From contig CAYJFS010000004.1 in NCBI GenBank assembly GCA_964369665.1, positions 1-64,000 on the forward strand: a DNA stretch of 64,000 nucleotides, given 5' to 3'. The position numbers were made by a program, and so were the translations under genes. Positions 9,522 to 18,306 of the stretch are shown one piece after another (positions within the stretch are counted from its first letter, which is position 1; each line of letters opens with the position of its first letter). The notes under the pieces were generated by a model. The model was not told where the DNA came from and ran no database searches. It worked only from the letters and a program-made list of their open reading frames with translations. This stretch comes from Bilophila sp964369665. GTDB lineage: Bacteria; Desulfobacterota; Desulfovibrionia; Desulfovibrionales; Desulfovibrionaceae.

Positions 9522-9538
9522 TTGGCATATTATCTGCA
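9522..9538 (+). promoter_or_regulatory. Sigma-54-like promoter of the chaperone-translocator operon
   Basis: TTGGCATATTATCTGCA keeps the TGGCA -24 box and TGCA -12 box with exactly 10 bases between GG and GC. It is a better match than the 6466 element. It implies a leader of about 210 bases before the chaperone start at 9760. The terminator just upstream insulates it. Confidence 0.65.
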
Positions 9539-9759
9539 AAAATAAAGAATTAAAAGTATTATATATAGAGTCTTTTAGTAACGTAAATGTTTTTTTGAAC
9601 ATACTCTAAAGAGATATTATTAAATATCGATAAAGAGAATGGGTCGTATGTTTATATGTATAAAATCTTGTAACTAAAGAATAGCTATAAAAATAAATAC
9701 ATTTTTATACATATTAAAATGAAAGACTACAACACTTTTTGATAAAAGGAGAAGTGGTT

Positions 9760-10293
9760 ATGAAACAGGAACAACAGCCAGAAATGCAGTCTGCTCTTGA
9801 TACATCTATAACAAACAATGAAGAGCTTACAGAACGACTCAATGCAGTTATGGATGCACTTATGGGTGGAGCTACAATAGGTGATGTTGTAGGTATATCT
9901 GATGATCAGTTGGAAGTACTTTACACTGTTGCTTATGGAGCTTATCAAGCTAAAAACTATGCAGATGCTGAAGTCTTATTCCAGGCACTATGCTTATATA
10001 AGCATATGGATCCTCGTTTCTGGCTTGGTCTTGGTGGGAGCCGTCAAGGTTTAAAGAAATATAAAGGTGCTATTGAAGCCTATGAAATGGCAGGCCTTGC
10101 AGGTGCACTAGGAGATCCAACACCATTTCTCTATGCTGGTATGTGTTTTTTAAATTTGGGGGATAAAGAGTCCGCAAGAGTTGCCTTTTTAAGCACAGAA
10201 GCTCTTTGTGAAGAAGGTAATTCAGAACATCAACTCATTAAGGAGCGGGCTAAAGCTATGCTGGAGGTAATCTCCGGAGGAGTAAAACAATGA
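9760..10293 (+). CDS. SycD/LcrH-family class II T3SS chaperone (TPR)
   Basis: A 177-residue translocator chaperone. The tandem TPR helices begin near residue 55 (TVAYGAYQAKNYADAEVLF, then RFWLGLGGSRQGLKKYKGAI, then PFLYAGMCFLNLGDKESA). Members bind the two hydrophobic translocators in the cytoplasm before secretion. ATG 9760 was chosen over the upstream TTG at 9739 because AAAGGAG precedes it. The stop overlaps the start of the next gene (ATGA), the usual coupling of this chaperone with its translocator. Confidence 0.9.
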   Translation: MKQEQQPEMQSALDTSITNNEELTERLNAVMDALMGGATIGDVVGISDDQLEVLYTVAYGAYQAKNYADAEVLFQALCLYKHMDPRFWLGLGGSRQGLKKYKGAIEAYEMAGLAGALGDPTPFLYAGMCFLNLGDKESARVAFLSTEALCEEGNSEHQLIKERAKAMLEVISGGVKQ

Positions 10294-11495
10294 CAGGTTT
10301 TTCAGATCCATTAGCAGGGAAAACTGCTAGTACAATAGGTATGAATATAGATACAGATGTTGATATAGACAATCCAACATCACAGCTAGCAGGGAAAACG
10401 GCTAGTACAACAGGTATGAATATAGATACAGATGTTGATATAGACAATCCAACATCACAGCAAGGATCAGCACCAACATCTGAAAAAGGTACATCAGCAA
10501 GTCATAGTGAAATGAATCAAGCTGCTGCTGAATCAGCAAGTTCAATGGGTGGTGTGAGTGGTTTAGAGGAAGATAGTCTTATTATTGATGAAACAACAGA
10601 AGGAGAGACAGGAGAGGTAGTTAAGCCTGAAGAGCTAGAGCCTCCTTTACCACCTAAATTGTCTGAGCCACCAAAAATATCTACAGTAGTAGATCTTACA
10701 GTATTGTTAAGTGCATTACAGTTGTCTGAACAAAAGAACCAAGCTGAGAAAACAGCTGAACAGATTAAAGCAGATGCAAAAGATCGCTCAATACAGTATG
10801 ATAAACAAATAGATCAGATTCAAGACAAAATTAAAGAGATGAATAAAAGTGGTATTTTAAAGCTCTTTACAAAGATCTTTTCTGCTATTGGTGCTGTATT
10901 AGGGATCATTGCAGGTGCATTATCAATTGCTGCTGGTGTAGCTACAGGAGGTAACCCTCTTCTTATTGTTGGTGGTGTATTGGCCATGGTTGCATCAATA
11001 GATGCTCTTATGAGTGTGGCTAGTGATGGAAAAGTTTCAATTTCAGCTGGTATTACAAAGGCTCTTGAAGCCATGGGTGTTGACCCAGAAACAGCTGGTT
11101 GGATTGCTTTTGCTATACAAATGGCCATGATTGTTGCAACAATAGCCATTGGTTTTGCTAGTGGTGGTGGTAGTACTGCAAGTGCTCTAGCAAATCTAGG
11201 CTCTATGGTTTCTAGGGCTACAAAAACTTTAACTGTAGCAGAGTCTGCTATTCAAGCTGCAGCAAGTGGTGTAGGAATAGGTAAAGGTGTTGTTGATAGT
11301 GGTATTAAGGAAAATGAAGCTGTGTCATTAGAAATTGATGGGCTTTTAAAGAAACTTCAGGAGAATATTGGCACATTACAATCATTCTTTGAGCAGCAAA
11401 TCTCAAGATTGAATGAAATGGTTGATTCAGCTAAAGATATTGTTGAAGAAAAGGCAAAAACAATGGCTGCTATTCAACGTGGAGTTATGAGCTAA
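10290..11495 (+). CDS. sctE: T3SS major translocator, YopB/SseC/IpaB family
   Basis: A 401-residue pore-forming translocator. The N-terminus carries a duplicated 25-residue unit, then an acidic linker and a coiled coil (about 145-190). Two hydrophobic segments follow (about 193-250 and 273-295), and the C-terminus is an amphipathic coiled coil. This matches SseC/YopB proteins, which insert in the host membrane. It is translationally coupled to the SycD-like chaperone and followed 67 bases later by the minor translocator. It is shorter than YersiniaYopB-type relatives only in its linker; assignment is by topology and context. Confidence 0.82.
   Translation: MTGFSDPLAGKTASTIGMNIDTDVDIDNPTSQLAGKTASTTGMNIDTDVDIDNPTSQQGSAPTSEKGTSASHSEMNQAAAESASSMGGVSGLEEDSLIIDETTEGETGEVVKPEELEPPLPPKLSEPPKISTVVDLTVLLSALQLSEQKNQAEKTAEQIKADAKDRSIQYDKQIDQIQDKIKEMNKSGILKLFTKIFSAIGAVLGIIAGALSIAAGVATGGNPLLIVGGVLAMVASIDALMSVASDGKVSISAGITKALEAMGVDPETAGWIAFAIQMAMIVATIAIGFASGGGSTASALANLGSMVSRATKTLTVAESAIQAAASGVGIGKGVVDSGIKENEAVSLEIDGLLKKLQENIGTLQSFFEQQISRLNEMVDSAKDIVEEKAKTMAAIQRGVMS
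10311..10460 (+). repeat. 75-bp tandem duplication in the translocator gene
   Basis: Two adjacent 75-base units (10311-10385 and 10386-10460) encode LAGKTASTIGMNIDTDVDID plus NPTSQ twice. They differ at only a few bases (for example ACT/ACG and ATA/ACA). The repeat keeps the reading frame and lengthens the secreted N-terminus. Confidence 0.95.
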
Positions 11496-11562
11496 TAATA
11501 ATATATATTTTTTGTTAACATTAAAATTTATTAAACTATAAGAAAGTTTTGGAGAAAAAATT

Positions 11563-12321
11563 ATGGGTATTTTATTAGACAATAATTCACAACAACAACA
11601 AGTAGATTTATCTAGTAACTTGAATCTTACAAATCCAGAAGCTGTTAGCCAACAAGGTGCTGTACAACAGCGTGCTATTAATCCTAATTCTATACCAGCT
11701 AACCAAGAAGCACTTAAAGATAGATCTGTTGTAGAAAATGCTGCTAAAGCTGTTGTTCCATCACTTCCAAGCCCAGGTAGTGGAGGTGGATTTGTAGCAT
11801 CTCTTGGATCTCAAGTAGCAGGACTTATTGTAGAGATGGGTGCAGAGCTTCGTAAACAGAACCAAGATAGGACAGCTTCGGAGCTTCAAAGTGTTTTACG
11901 TAATATACAAGACCAAGTAGATGGTATGATGCAACAAAGTAAACTTGGCTTAGGTATGTCTATTGCCAGTGGTGTTGTTGGTATGGCCATGGGTGTTGGC
12001 TTTAGTGCTGGTGGTGTAAAAGACCTACAGTCTGGTACAGGTGATTTGGCAGCAGAAGCAGTACAAGCAAGTAAACTTACTTTGGGTAAAGAAATCCTTC
12101 AAGGTATAGTAAATACCATGGATGGTGCAAAGGAAAGTCAGTTAACAGCTGAAGGTGCTGGTATTAAGTCTGAGCAAGCTGAAGAAACACAGGCACAACA
12201 TGCTATGGAGTCAATGAAGAGTTTTGCTGATAATATGAAGCAGCTTATTGAGACTGCTCTAAGTACAGCAAGAGAAATGGTTAGTAGTACAAATGCTGCA
12301 ACACAGCGTATTCTTGCATAA
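11563..12321 (+). CDS. sctB: T3SS minor translocator, YopD/SseD/EspB family
   Basis: A 252-residue protein with a disordered Gln/Asn/Pro-rich N-terminus, one hydrophobic segment (about 129-150, MSIASGVVGMAMGVGFSAGG) and a C-terminal amphipathic coiled coil. That is the layout of the minor translocator, which forms the pore with the larger one. GGAG lies upstream of ATG 11563. A strong terminator 64 bases after the stop ends the chaperone-translocator transcript. Confidence 0.8.
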   Translation: MGILLDNNSQQQQVDLSSNLNLTNPEAVSQQGAVQQRAINPNSIPANQEALKDRSVVENAAKAVVPSLPSPGSGGGFVASLGSQVAGLIVEMGAELRKQNQDRTASELQSVLRNIQDQVDGMMQQSKLGLGMSIASGVVGMAMGVGFSAGGVKDLQSGTGDLAAEAVQASKLTLGKEILQGIVNTMDGAKESQLTAEGAGIKSEQAEETQAQHAMESMKSFADNMKQLIETALSTAREMVSSTNAATQRILA

Positions 12322-12804
12322 ATATACTCACAGCTATAGGGGGTATAGCTAGTAGAGTGTTTTATGTAGGGTTAACATAAAACTAGAAGGGTACATAGGA
12401 TTTTTCCTTTGTACTCTTCTTTTTTTTCAATTTTATAATGCACTACCTATACTATTATTTATACTTTTATATATAAAGTTATATTAATTATATATTAATT
12501 ATATATAGCATTAATTATAATTAATAAAATATATACATAGTATATGTGTATACTATGTTTTTTTATATAAAATGATAAAGTATAATTACATATAATATAT
12601 AGTAATGTAGTAAAAAATACTTTTCTATAATTTATTTATCTTTTTATATATAATAGTATAATACATAGATATATTCTTTATTATATAAAAATATACTAGT
12701 ACTATACGTTCCTTAAATCGTAGTAAACTGAAAATAGTTACAAATACTTGTATCTTAACTATATAAATGTTTTTCAATAGTTGTAGCTAGTTAGGTGAAT
12801 ATTT
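12322..12804. other. Intergenic region before the secretin operon
   Basis: About 480 very AT-rich bases. The first hundred hold the translocon operon terminator (12385-12426). The rest should contain the promoter of the secretin operon, but I see no GG-N10-GC sigma-54 element and cannot place -35/-10 boxes with confidence in such AT-rich sequence. Confidence 0.55.
12385..12426 (+). terminator. Terminator of the chaperone-translocator operon
   Basis: A stem of about 16 pairs (AGAAGGGTACATAGGA with TCCTTTGTACTCTTCT, one mismatch and one G-T pair) is followed by a T run. It lies just after the minor translocator gene. Confidence 0.85.
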
Positions 12805-14673
12805 ATGCAGTTTCAACATGATAAGGTTTCATATATGTTTTCAAGGAGCAATATAGTCAAAATTATTGCTCTTAGTATAGCATGTATATTTTTTTTGCTT
12901 AATACAGGCCAGACAACATCTTTAAGTATTTTCCCATATCCATATACACATTATGCTGAACAAGAAAGTTTACAGATGCTTCTTGTCGATTTTGCACGTA
13001 CACAAGGGTATGCTGGTAGTGTTTCTATTTCTGTACGTGGTAGTGTTAGTGGAAGGTTTGAAAAAGAAAATCCTTTTAAGTTTCTTGAGGGCATGAAGAC
13101 AGCATTTGGAGTTTCTTGGTACATTCTTGGTAATACATTATATTTTTATACTGAAACTGATGTGCAACGAGCTTTTATAACACCAAAAGTTATGACTGTT
13201 GAGCGGTTGTATGAACTTTTAATTAACTCTCATGTTCTTTCTTCACAGTTGCCTGCAGAGCTTATGAATAATGGGGAAATGATTGTTGTTTATGGCCCCC
13301 AAAGTTATCTTGATCAAGTTTTAAAGGCTGTTGCTGCTCTTGAAATATCACAGATGTCCAACATAATTATGCGTGTTTTTCCTTTAAAATATGCCTGGGC
13401 TGATGATATTACTGTTGGAAGTATGGATAAAATTATTACTGTTCCAGGTATTGCTACTATTTTGCGAGCAATGCTTTCAGGGAATCCTCAAGTTTCTCCA
13501 AGTGTTGTTGTAGAACAACCTGCCACAGTAGAAAAGCTTTCAGGCACAGGCCTTGCTGCCCGTGGAAAACCAGGGAATAAAGATCAAGGTAAAAATAATG
13601 TTTCTATGCCTGTAAATAATAGTAGTATAATGGCTGATCCACGTATGAATGCAGTCATTATCAACGATGCTGCTTATAAAATGCCATATTATGAAGAAGT
13701 TATTCATGATTTAGATAAGCCTGTGGAATTAGTGGAAATTCAGGCTGCTATAGTTGATGTTGATTCAAACTATAAATACAGTCTTGGTTTTATTTTTCAA
13801 GGTGACTATAGCAGAGGCAGTGGCAAGTTGGGTAGTTATGGCACATCATCAGCAGCCTCAGGGACTGTTCCTATTAAGCCACCAGCAGGTACTATTCCCA
13901 CAGCAGGTTTAGGTCTATCGACTATTTATACAAAAGGTGTTGATTTTTTTCTTTCTAGGGTTGAGGCTCTTGAGACAGAGGGAGAAGCCCGTGTTCTTGG
14001 AAAGCCTTCTGTGCTTACTGTTGATAATATCCAAGCTACACTTGAGAACACAAGTACTTATTACATTCAAATACAAGGCTATCAGGCTGTAGACCTTTTT
14101 AAAGTTGATGCTGGTACAATTTTAAGAGTAACTCCACATATTATAAAGAATATGGATGGTACAAAATCCATTAAATTAGTTGTTTCCGTAGAAGATAATC
14201 AAAGTGATGATTCAGACGATACACCTATTACACCTAGTAATGTTTTACCACCTATTAAACAAACAAAAATTAATACACAAGCTATAGTAGGTACAGGCCA
14301 AAGTCTTCTTATTGGTGGTTATTATTATGAACAGAAGAGTGTATCTGAGACAGGTATACCAATACTTATGCATATTCCTGTTTTAGGTCATCTATTTAAA
14401 ACAACTGCAAAAAATACAAAGCAAATGGAGCGGTTAATTCTTATTACTCCAAAAATTGTAAATTTAAATGATCTAGATCCTTTACCTGTTCATATGCAAG
14501 ATGCAGGCTTTAAGCAAAGAGTTGTCAATGATGAATATGTTGTAAAACCTAAACAAGGCTCTGGTTGTTCAAGTAAGAAAACAGTACCCCAAACACCTTC
14601 TGTTAAAAAAAGTGATGTTTCTTGTGAAAAGCTATTGAATAGACGTAATTCAGTTAAACAAAGGCCAAAGTAA
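12805..14673 (+). CDS. sctC: T3SS outer-membrane secretin SctC
   Basis: A 622-residue secretin. A hydrophobic export segment (about 18-36) precedes N0/N1-like periplasmic domains (about 40-300). The secretin barrel domain runs from about 310 to 560 (VEIQAAIVDVDSNYKYSLGF, then VPVLGHLFKTT and RLILITPKIV). It forms the outer-membrane ring. ATG 12805 is taken; ATG 12835 is a possible shorter start nearer the signal segment. Its stop overlaps the start of sctD by one base. A ~50-residue polar tail after the secretin domain is Lys/Cys-containing and could be a pilotin-binding region. Confidence 0.93.
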   Translation: MQFQHDKVSYMFSRSNIVKIIALSIACIFFLLNTGQTTSLSIFPYPYTHYAEQESLQMLLVDFARTQGYAGSVSISVRGSVSGRFEKENPFKFLEGMKTAFGVSWYILGNTLYFYTETDVQRAFITPKVMTVERLYELLINSHVLSSQLPAELMNNGEMIVVYGPQSYLDQVLKAVAALEISQMSNIIMRVFPLKYAWADDITVGSMDKIITVPGIATILRAMLSGNPQVSPSVVVEQPATVEKLSGTGLAARGKPGNKDQGKNNVSMPVNNSSIMADPRMNAVIINDAAYKMPYYEEVIHDLDKPVELVEIQAAIVDVDSNYKYSLGFIFQGDYSRGSGKLGSYGTSSAASGTVPIKPPAGTIPTAGLGLSTIYTKGVDFFLSRVEALETEGEARVLGKPSVLTVDNIQATLENTSTYYIQIQGYQAVDLFKVDAGTILRVTPHIIKNMDGTKSIKLVVSVEDNQSDDSDDTPITPSNVLPPIKQTKINTQAIVGTGQSLLIGGYYYEQKSVSETGIPILMHIPVLGHLFKTTAKNTKQMERLILITPKIVNLNDLDPLPVHMQDAGFKQRVVNDEYVVKPKQGSGCSSKKTVPQTPSVKKSDVSCEKLLNRRNSVKQRPK

Positions 14674-16112
14674 TGAGTCAAACAGATGGCATTTGTATAT
14701 ACGTCTTCTCTGGACCACATGTTGGTGCAGAAATTGTTTTGTTAGATGGGACTTATAGCATTGGTACAGACGACTCTTGTGATATTATTTTTAAGGATAC
14801 ATTTTTAGCTCCTAAACATGCACAATTGGATATAATAAGTGATAAAGAGCATGGCTTTTCATTAAAAGTTATACCACTAGAAGGCGATATTTGGGTTAAT
14901 AATGAACAGGTTCCAAAAGTTGGCTATGAACCAAAGGCTGGTGAGTTTTGGTATTTAGGGGGTAGCTGTTTAGCTTGGAATATACCTGGAACAAACTGGA
15001 ATAATAAAGCTGCACAGTTGTATGCTGAAAGACTTAGTTTAGAAGAACAAGCAAAAAATATTACCGATGAACTTGGTAGTATTGAACAAAATGATAACCT
15101 AGAAGATGGACATGAAGGTTCTTTTGTAGATAAAGCCTTGAAAAATGTTCTACCTCAAGAGGTTGTTGCTAACTTAGCAAGATTTCCTGTAGGGAAGATA
15201 TTTGGTGTTATGCTTTTAATATTTTTTTTAGGAGCTATCCTTATTTCATTTACAAGTGAAGAACAAGCAGGTGCTGAACAGGTTAGAATATTACAGGAGC
15301 TTTTAAAAGAGAATGGCTTTGATAATGTATCTGTAATACAGGGTATACAGCAAGTTATTGTTCGTGGTTTTGTTAAAAATGATACACAGCGTCAGTTTGT
15401 ATATAGTTTGGCACAAGGTATACATGTACCTGTATATATTGATGTTGGTGTTCGTGATGACATTATTAATGCTATTAAGATGGCTTTTGCATCTAGAGGT
15501 ATTTATGTTTCTGTTAAAGAGTTTGATGATCCAGGTATATTTAGTATTTCAGGATATATGAAGGATGGATTTGTTGAGGAGTGGGCTATTTCAGCTATGA
15601 GAGATGATGTGCTTTTTCCTTTTAAGTTAGAGAAACATGTTGTTTATGCTAAAGAGGTTTCAGAAGTTTTACAAAAAGCTTTTCAAAAGAATAAGTTAGA
15701 GCAATTAAGGGTAACATACTTGGCTGGAGATATTGAAATTAGTGGTATTTTTGATGAAGAACGAAAAAAAAATTTAGATCAAGCTTTGGAGGAGATTAAA
15801 AAAGATTTAGGGGTGCCTATTGTTTTTAAAGTAAAACAGGTAAAACCAGCACCATTGGTAGCTAACTCAAAATCTCAGGAAGAGTCTGTAGAAAGTGATA
15901 TAGATAATTCTCTTAATACTTTATTAGGTGGATCAGTTGTTGCTGGTGTTACAATGCAGCCAATACCATTTATAACATTAAACACAGGAGAACGGATTTT
16001 TAAAGGTGGAGCATTACCAAGTGGGTTTGTATTAGATACTGTTTCATTAGAGCATTTAGTATTTTATAAAGATAGTAGATATATAGAATATCCATTGAGA
16101 GGTGCAAAATGA
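14673..16112 (+). CDS. sctD: T3SS inner-membrane ring protein SctD (YscD/EscD/PrgH family)
   Basis: A 479-residue protein. The N-terminal FHA-like domain (about 1-105) includes SIGTDDSCDIIF. A linker and one membrane segment (about 175-193) follow, then periplasmic ring-building domains (about 205-395). SctD forms the outer part of the inner-membrane ring and contacts the secretin. Start and stop overlap both neighbours, so the genes sctC, sctD and the YscE-like gene are translationally coupled. Confidence 0.9.
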   Translation: MSQTDGICIYVFSGPHVGAEIVLLDGTYSIGTDDSCDIIFKDTFLAPKHAQLDIISDKEHGFSLKVIPLEGDIWVNNEQVPKVGYEPKAGEFWYLGGSCLAWNIPGTNWNNKAAQLYAERLSLEEQAKNITDELGSIEQNDNLEDGHEGSFVDKALKNVLPQEVVANLARFPVGKIFGVMLLIFFLGAILISFTSEEQAGAEQVRILQELLKENGFDNVSVIQGIQQVIVRGFVKNDTQRQFVYSLAQGIHVPVYIDVGVRDDIINAIKMAFASRGIYVSVKEFDDPGIFSISGYMKDGFVEEWAISAMRDDVLFPFKLEKHVVYAKEVSEVLQKAFQKNKLEQLRVTYLAGDIEISGIFDEERKKNLDQALEEIKKDLGVPIVFKVKQVKPAPLVANSKSQEESVESDIDNSLNTLLGGSVVAGVTMQPIPFITLNTGERIFKGGALPSGFVLDTVSLEHLVFYKDSRYIEYPLRGAK

Positions 16113-16327
16113 ATAGTGATTCTAGAGAGGAGTTTGTGTCTTTATTTGATGTTTTTTCTGGTGAATTCGATAATAAAAAGATTCGTGTTATTAAAGACGA
16201 ACTTGCAGAGATTAAAGGTGTTTTGAAGGTAGCAATGGACTCTGGGTTAGCTCCAGATGAAATGAAGTCTGCTGCAGTGCTGTATATTGCTTCACAAAGC
16301 GCTATATACATTATTGATTCTTTGTAA
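16109..16327 (+). CDS. YscE/PscE-like small protein (probable needle co-chaperone)
   Basis: A 72-residue helical protein starting inside the sctD stop (ATGA). Two helices joined at SGLAPDE (IKDELAEIKGVLKVAMDSG and AAVLYIASQSAIYIIDSL) resemble YscE/PscE, which with YscG holds the needle subunit in the cytoplasm. The Yersinia order yscC-D-E matches. It lacks the features of needle subunits themselves. The similarity is weak and by eye. Confidence 0.55.
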   Translation: MNSDSREEFVSLFDVFSGEFDNKKIRVIKDELAEIKGVLKVAMDSGLAPDEMKSAAVLYIASQSAIYIIDSL

Positions 16328-16349
16328 AATAGATTTTTGGAGGCTGATT

Positions 16350-16787
16350 ATGGCAATGGAAATTGATAATACTGTTCGAGAACAGATTCAGAATGCTCTT
16401 GGTAAAGATGATGAAACTGTAAGTGAAACACATCAGCCTGCAAAAGAAGATGTTAGAGAGTTTCAACGTTTGTTAGAAACAGATGCTACCCAACAAGCAT
16501 CTGAAATAGATCCAATAAATACAACACAAAATACAGATGCAGTAAGACAAGCAGAGAAGGTATCTTCTACACAGCAAATAGAATCAACAGATATAGAACT
16601 TATGAGTCGTGAAGAAGCATTAATTGATGCTGTACGTTTAGTAGGAGAAATAGAGTCTGGGGGATTATCTCCAGAAGAATTACTTAGATTACAGTATGTT
16701 ATGAAAACTTTACATATACAAACACTTACATCAACACAAACATCTCAACATGTAGAACAAGGTATAGATACAGCTCTCAAGCAGTAG
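16350..16787 (+). CDS. sctI: T3SS inner rod protein SctI (YscI/PrgJ/EscI family)
   Basis: A 145-residue protein with a disordered Gln/Thr-rich N-terminus and a helical C-terminus. The end, SPEELLRLQYVMKTLHIQTL followed by IDTALKQ, fits the inner rod family pattern. SctI connects the export gate to the needle. ATG 16350 is preceded by TTTTGGAGGCTGATT, an excellent ribosome site; an upstream in-frame TTG inside the previous gene is unlikely. It lies 10 bases before sctJ. Confidence 0.75.
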   Translation: MAMEIDNTVREQIQNALGKDDETVSETHQPAKEDVREFQRLLETDATQQASEIDPINTTQNTDAVRQAEKVSSTQQIESTDIELMSREEALIDAVRLVGEIESGGLSPEELLRLQYVMKTLHIQTLTSTQTSQHVEQGIDTALKQ

Positions 16788-16797
16788 GAGGGTTATT

Positions 16798-17631
16798 GTG
16801 TTTTGCTATAGTAAGTTTTTTCAGCAAATACAAAGAATAATCTATAGAAATAGAGGTATTGTATTTTGTTTTGTGTTATTATTACTTACAGCTTGTAAAG
16901 TTGAAGTATACCGTGGTCTTGATGAGATGCAAGCAAATGCTATGTTAGCAGCTTTACTGAAACATGGTATATCTGCCTCAAAACAAGACACTGGAAAAAC
17001 TGGTTATACTATTTTTGTAGATAAGTCTAAATTGGCAGAATCACTAGAACTTCTCCGAGAAAGAGGTTTTCCTAAAGAACAATACAAAAGTATTGGTACT
17101 ATTTTTACAGGAGAAGGCATGGTTGCATCTGCTTCTGAGGAGCAGGCCCGGTTAAGTTATGCTTTATCTCAAGAATTGTCAGATACTATTTCTCGAGTGA
17201 ATGGTGTACTTAGCTCTCGGGTACATATTGCACTTGCAAGTCTTGATCAGGACATGGAAGAAAAAAGAACACCAGCTTCAGCTGCAGTATTTTTATTACA
17301 TAGACCTGGATCTCTGGTTATTAATCTTGAGTCAAAGGTTCGTGAACTTGTGGCAATGTCTGTGCCTGAGCTCACACCTGAACAGGTCTCTGTTGTATTT
17401 GTACCTGTAAGAGAAAGCTTAACAATACCAACCACAGGTTCATCTAATATTTCAGGTGGAATATTTTTTTCAGAAGGTCATGTCTCAGTAATATTTATTT
17501 TTATGGCCTGCATTTCAATAGTAATAGTAGGTACTTTGGTTGTAATCAATTTTTATTTTTGGCGTGAAGTTTTATTTACATATCTAAAGCCTGGGAAGAC
17601 TAAAGAAAATGTTATTAAAGAAGATGAATAG
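16798..17631 (+). CDS. sctJ: T3SS inner-membrane ring lipoprotein SctJ (YscJ/EscJ/PrgK family)
   Basis: A 277-residue lipoprotein starting at GTG, with AGGAGGG just upstream. The lipobox LLTAC at about residues 29-33 is clear. Two ring domains (about 34-210) contain EMQANAMLAALLKHGI and ASVRVHIALAS-like strands, and a C-terminal membrane segment lies at about 232-258. SctJ forms the inner ring with SctD. The gene for SctK, often next, is absent; sctL follows directly. Confidence 0.93.
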   Translation: MFCYSKFFQQIQRIIYRNRGIVFCFVLLLLTACKVEVYRGLDEMQANAMLAALLKHGISASKQDTGKTGYTIFVDKSKLAESLELLRERGFPKEQYKSIGTIFTGEGMVASASEEQARLSYALSQELSDTISRVNGVLSSRVHIALASLDQDMEEKRTPASAAVFLLHRPGSLVINLESKVRELVAMSVPELTPEQVSVVFVPVRESLTIPTTGSSNISGGIFFSEGHVSVIFIFMACISIVIVGTLVVINFYFWREVLFTYLKPGKTKENVIKEDE

Positions 17632-17664
17632 ATATATTTTGTATGTATACTAGGATGACAAGCA

Positions 17665-18285
17665 ATGAACTCTAATAGCTATTTTTCTATAAAACATAAT
17701 ATGCTTTTTTTTTCTGGGGGTACTAATATTTTGCAACCACAAGTTGTTGAAGCTTTTTTAGCATCGAATAATGAGCTAAGTTTATTGGATAATTATATAA
17801 TAGAAATGAGAGAAAGAGGTGAAATCTTTTATAAAGAGCGTTATGATGTAGGCTTTCAAGATGGGAAGGAAGAAGGTAGTTTTGAGCATCTATTAAAAAT
17901 ATTTGGAACAATTTTTTCTTCTATAACATTTATTAGAACAATAGAAGAAAGATTAACACATGTTATAATTCAAGCAGTAAAGAAGATTGTTGGTGATGTT
18001 GGAGCATTAGAACATATCCATAATTGGGTAAAAAATAGTTTAATTACAATTAAAAATATACACCAAATTGTATTGCGTGTTGCTCCTGAGAAGGAACAAA
18101 TGTTTTTAGAGGTTCTTAATAAACTAAAAGAAAAAAGTTCAGAGAGTTTATCTTTTATCACTGTTATTTCTGATAGTAGTATCAGCTTTAATAAGTGCAT
18201 TTTAGAAAGCAAACTAGGTGTTGTTGCCTCAAATTTAGACATTCAGGTGAAGGTATTAGAGCAGATATTAAGTATACAAAAATAA
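17665..18285 (+). CDS. sctL: T3SS ATPase stator SctL (YscL/HrpE/FliH family)
   Basis: A 206-residue cytoplasmic protein. A Gly/Asp/Glu-bearing helix (GFQDGKEEG, about 73-81) leads to a C-terminal domain with RVAPEKEQMFLEVLNKL. SctL holds the export ATPase SctN on the cytoplasmic complex together with SctQ. The ATPase gene is not in the window. Assignment rests on position between sctJ and sctQ and on overall pattern. Confidence 0.72.
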   Translation: MNSNSYFSIKHNMLFFSGGTNILQPQVVEAFLASNNELSLLDNYIIEMRERGEIFYKERYDVGFQDGKEEGSFEHLLKIFGTIFSSITFIRTIEERLTHVIIQAVKKIVGDVGALEHIHNWVKNSLITIKNIHQIVLRVAPEKEQMFLEVLNKLKEKSSESLSFITVISDSSISFNKCILESKLGVVASNLDIQVKVLEQILSIQK

Positions 18286-18306
18286 ATGGTTAAAGGGAGA
18301 CAGGCT

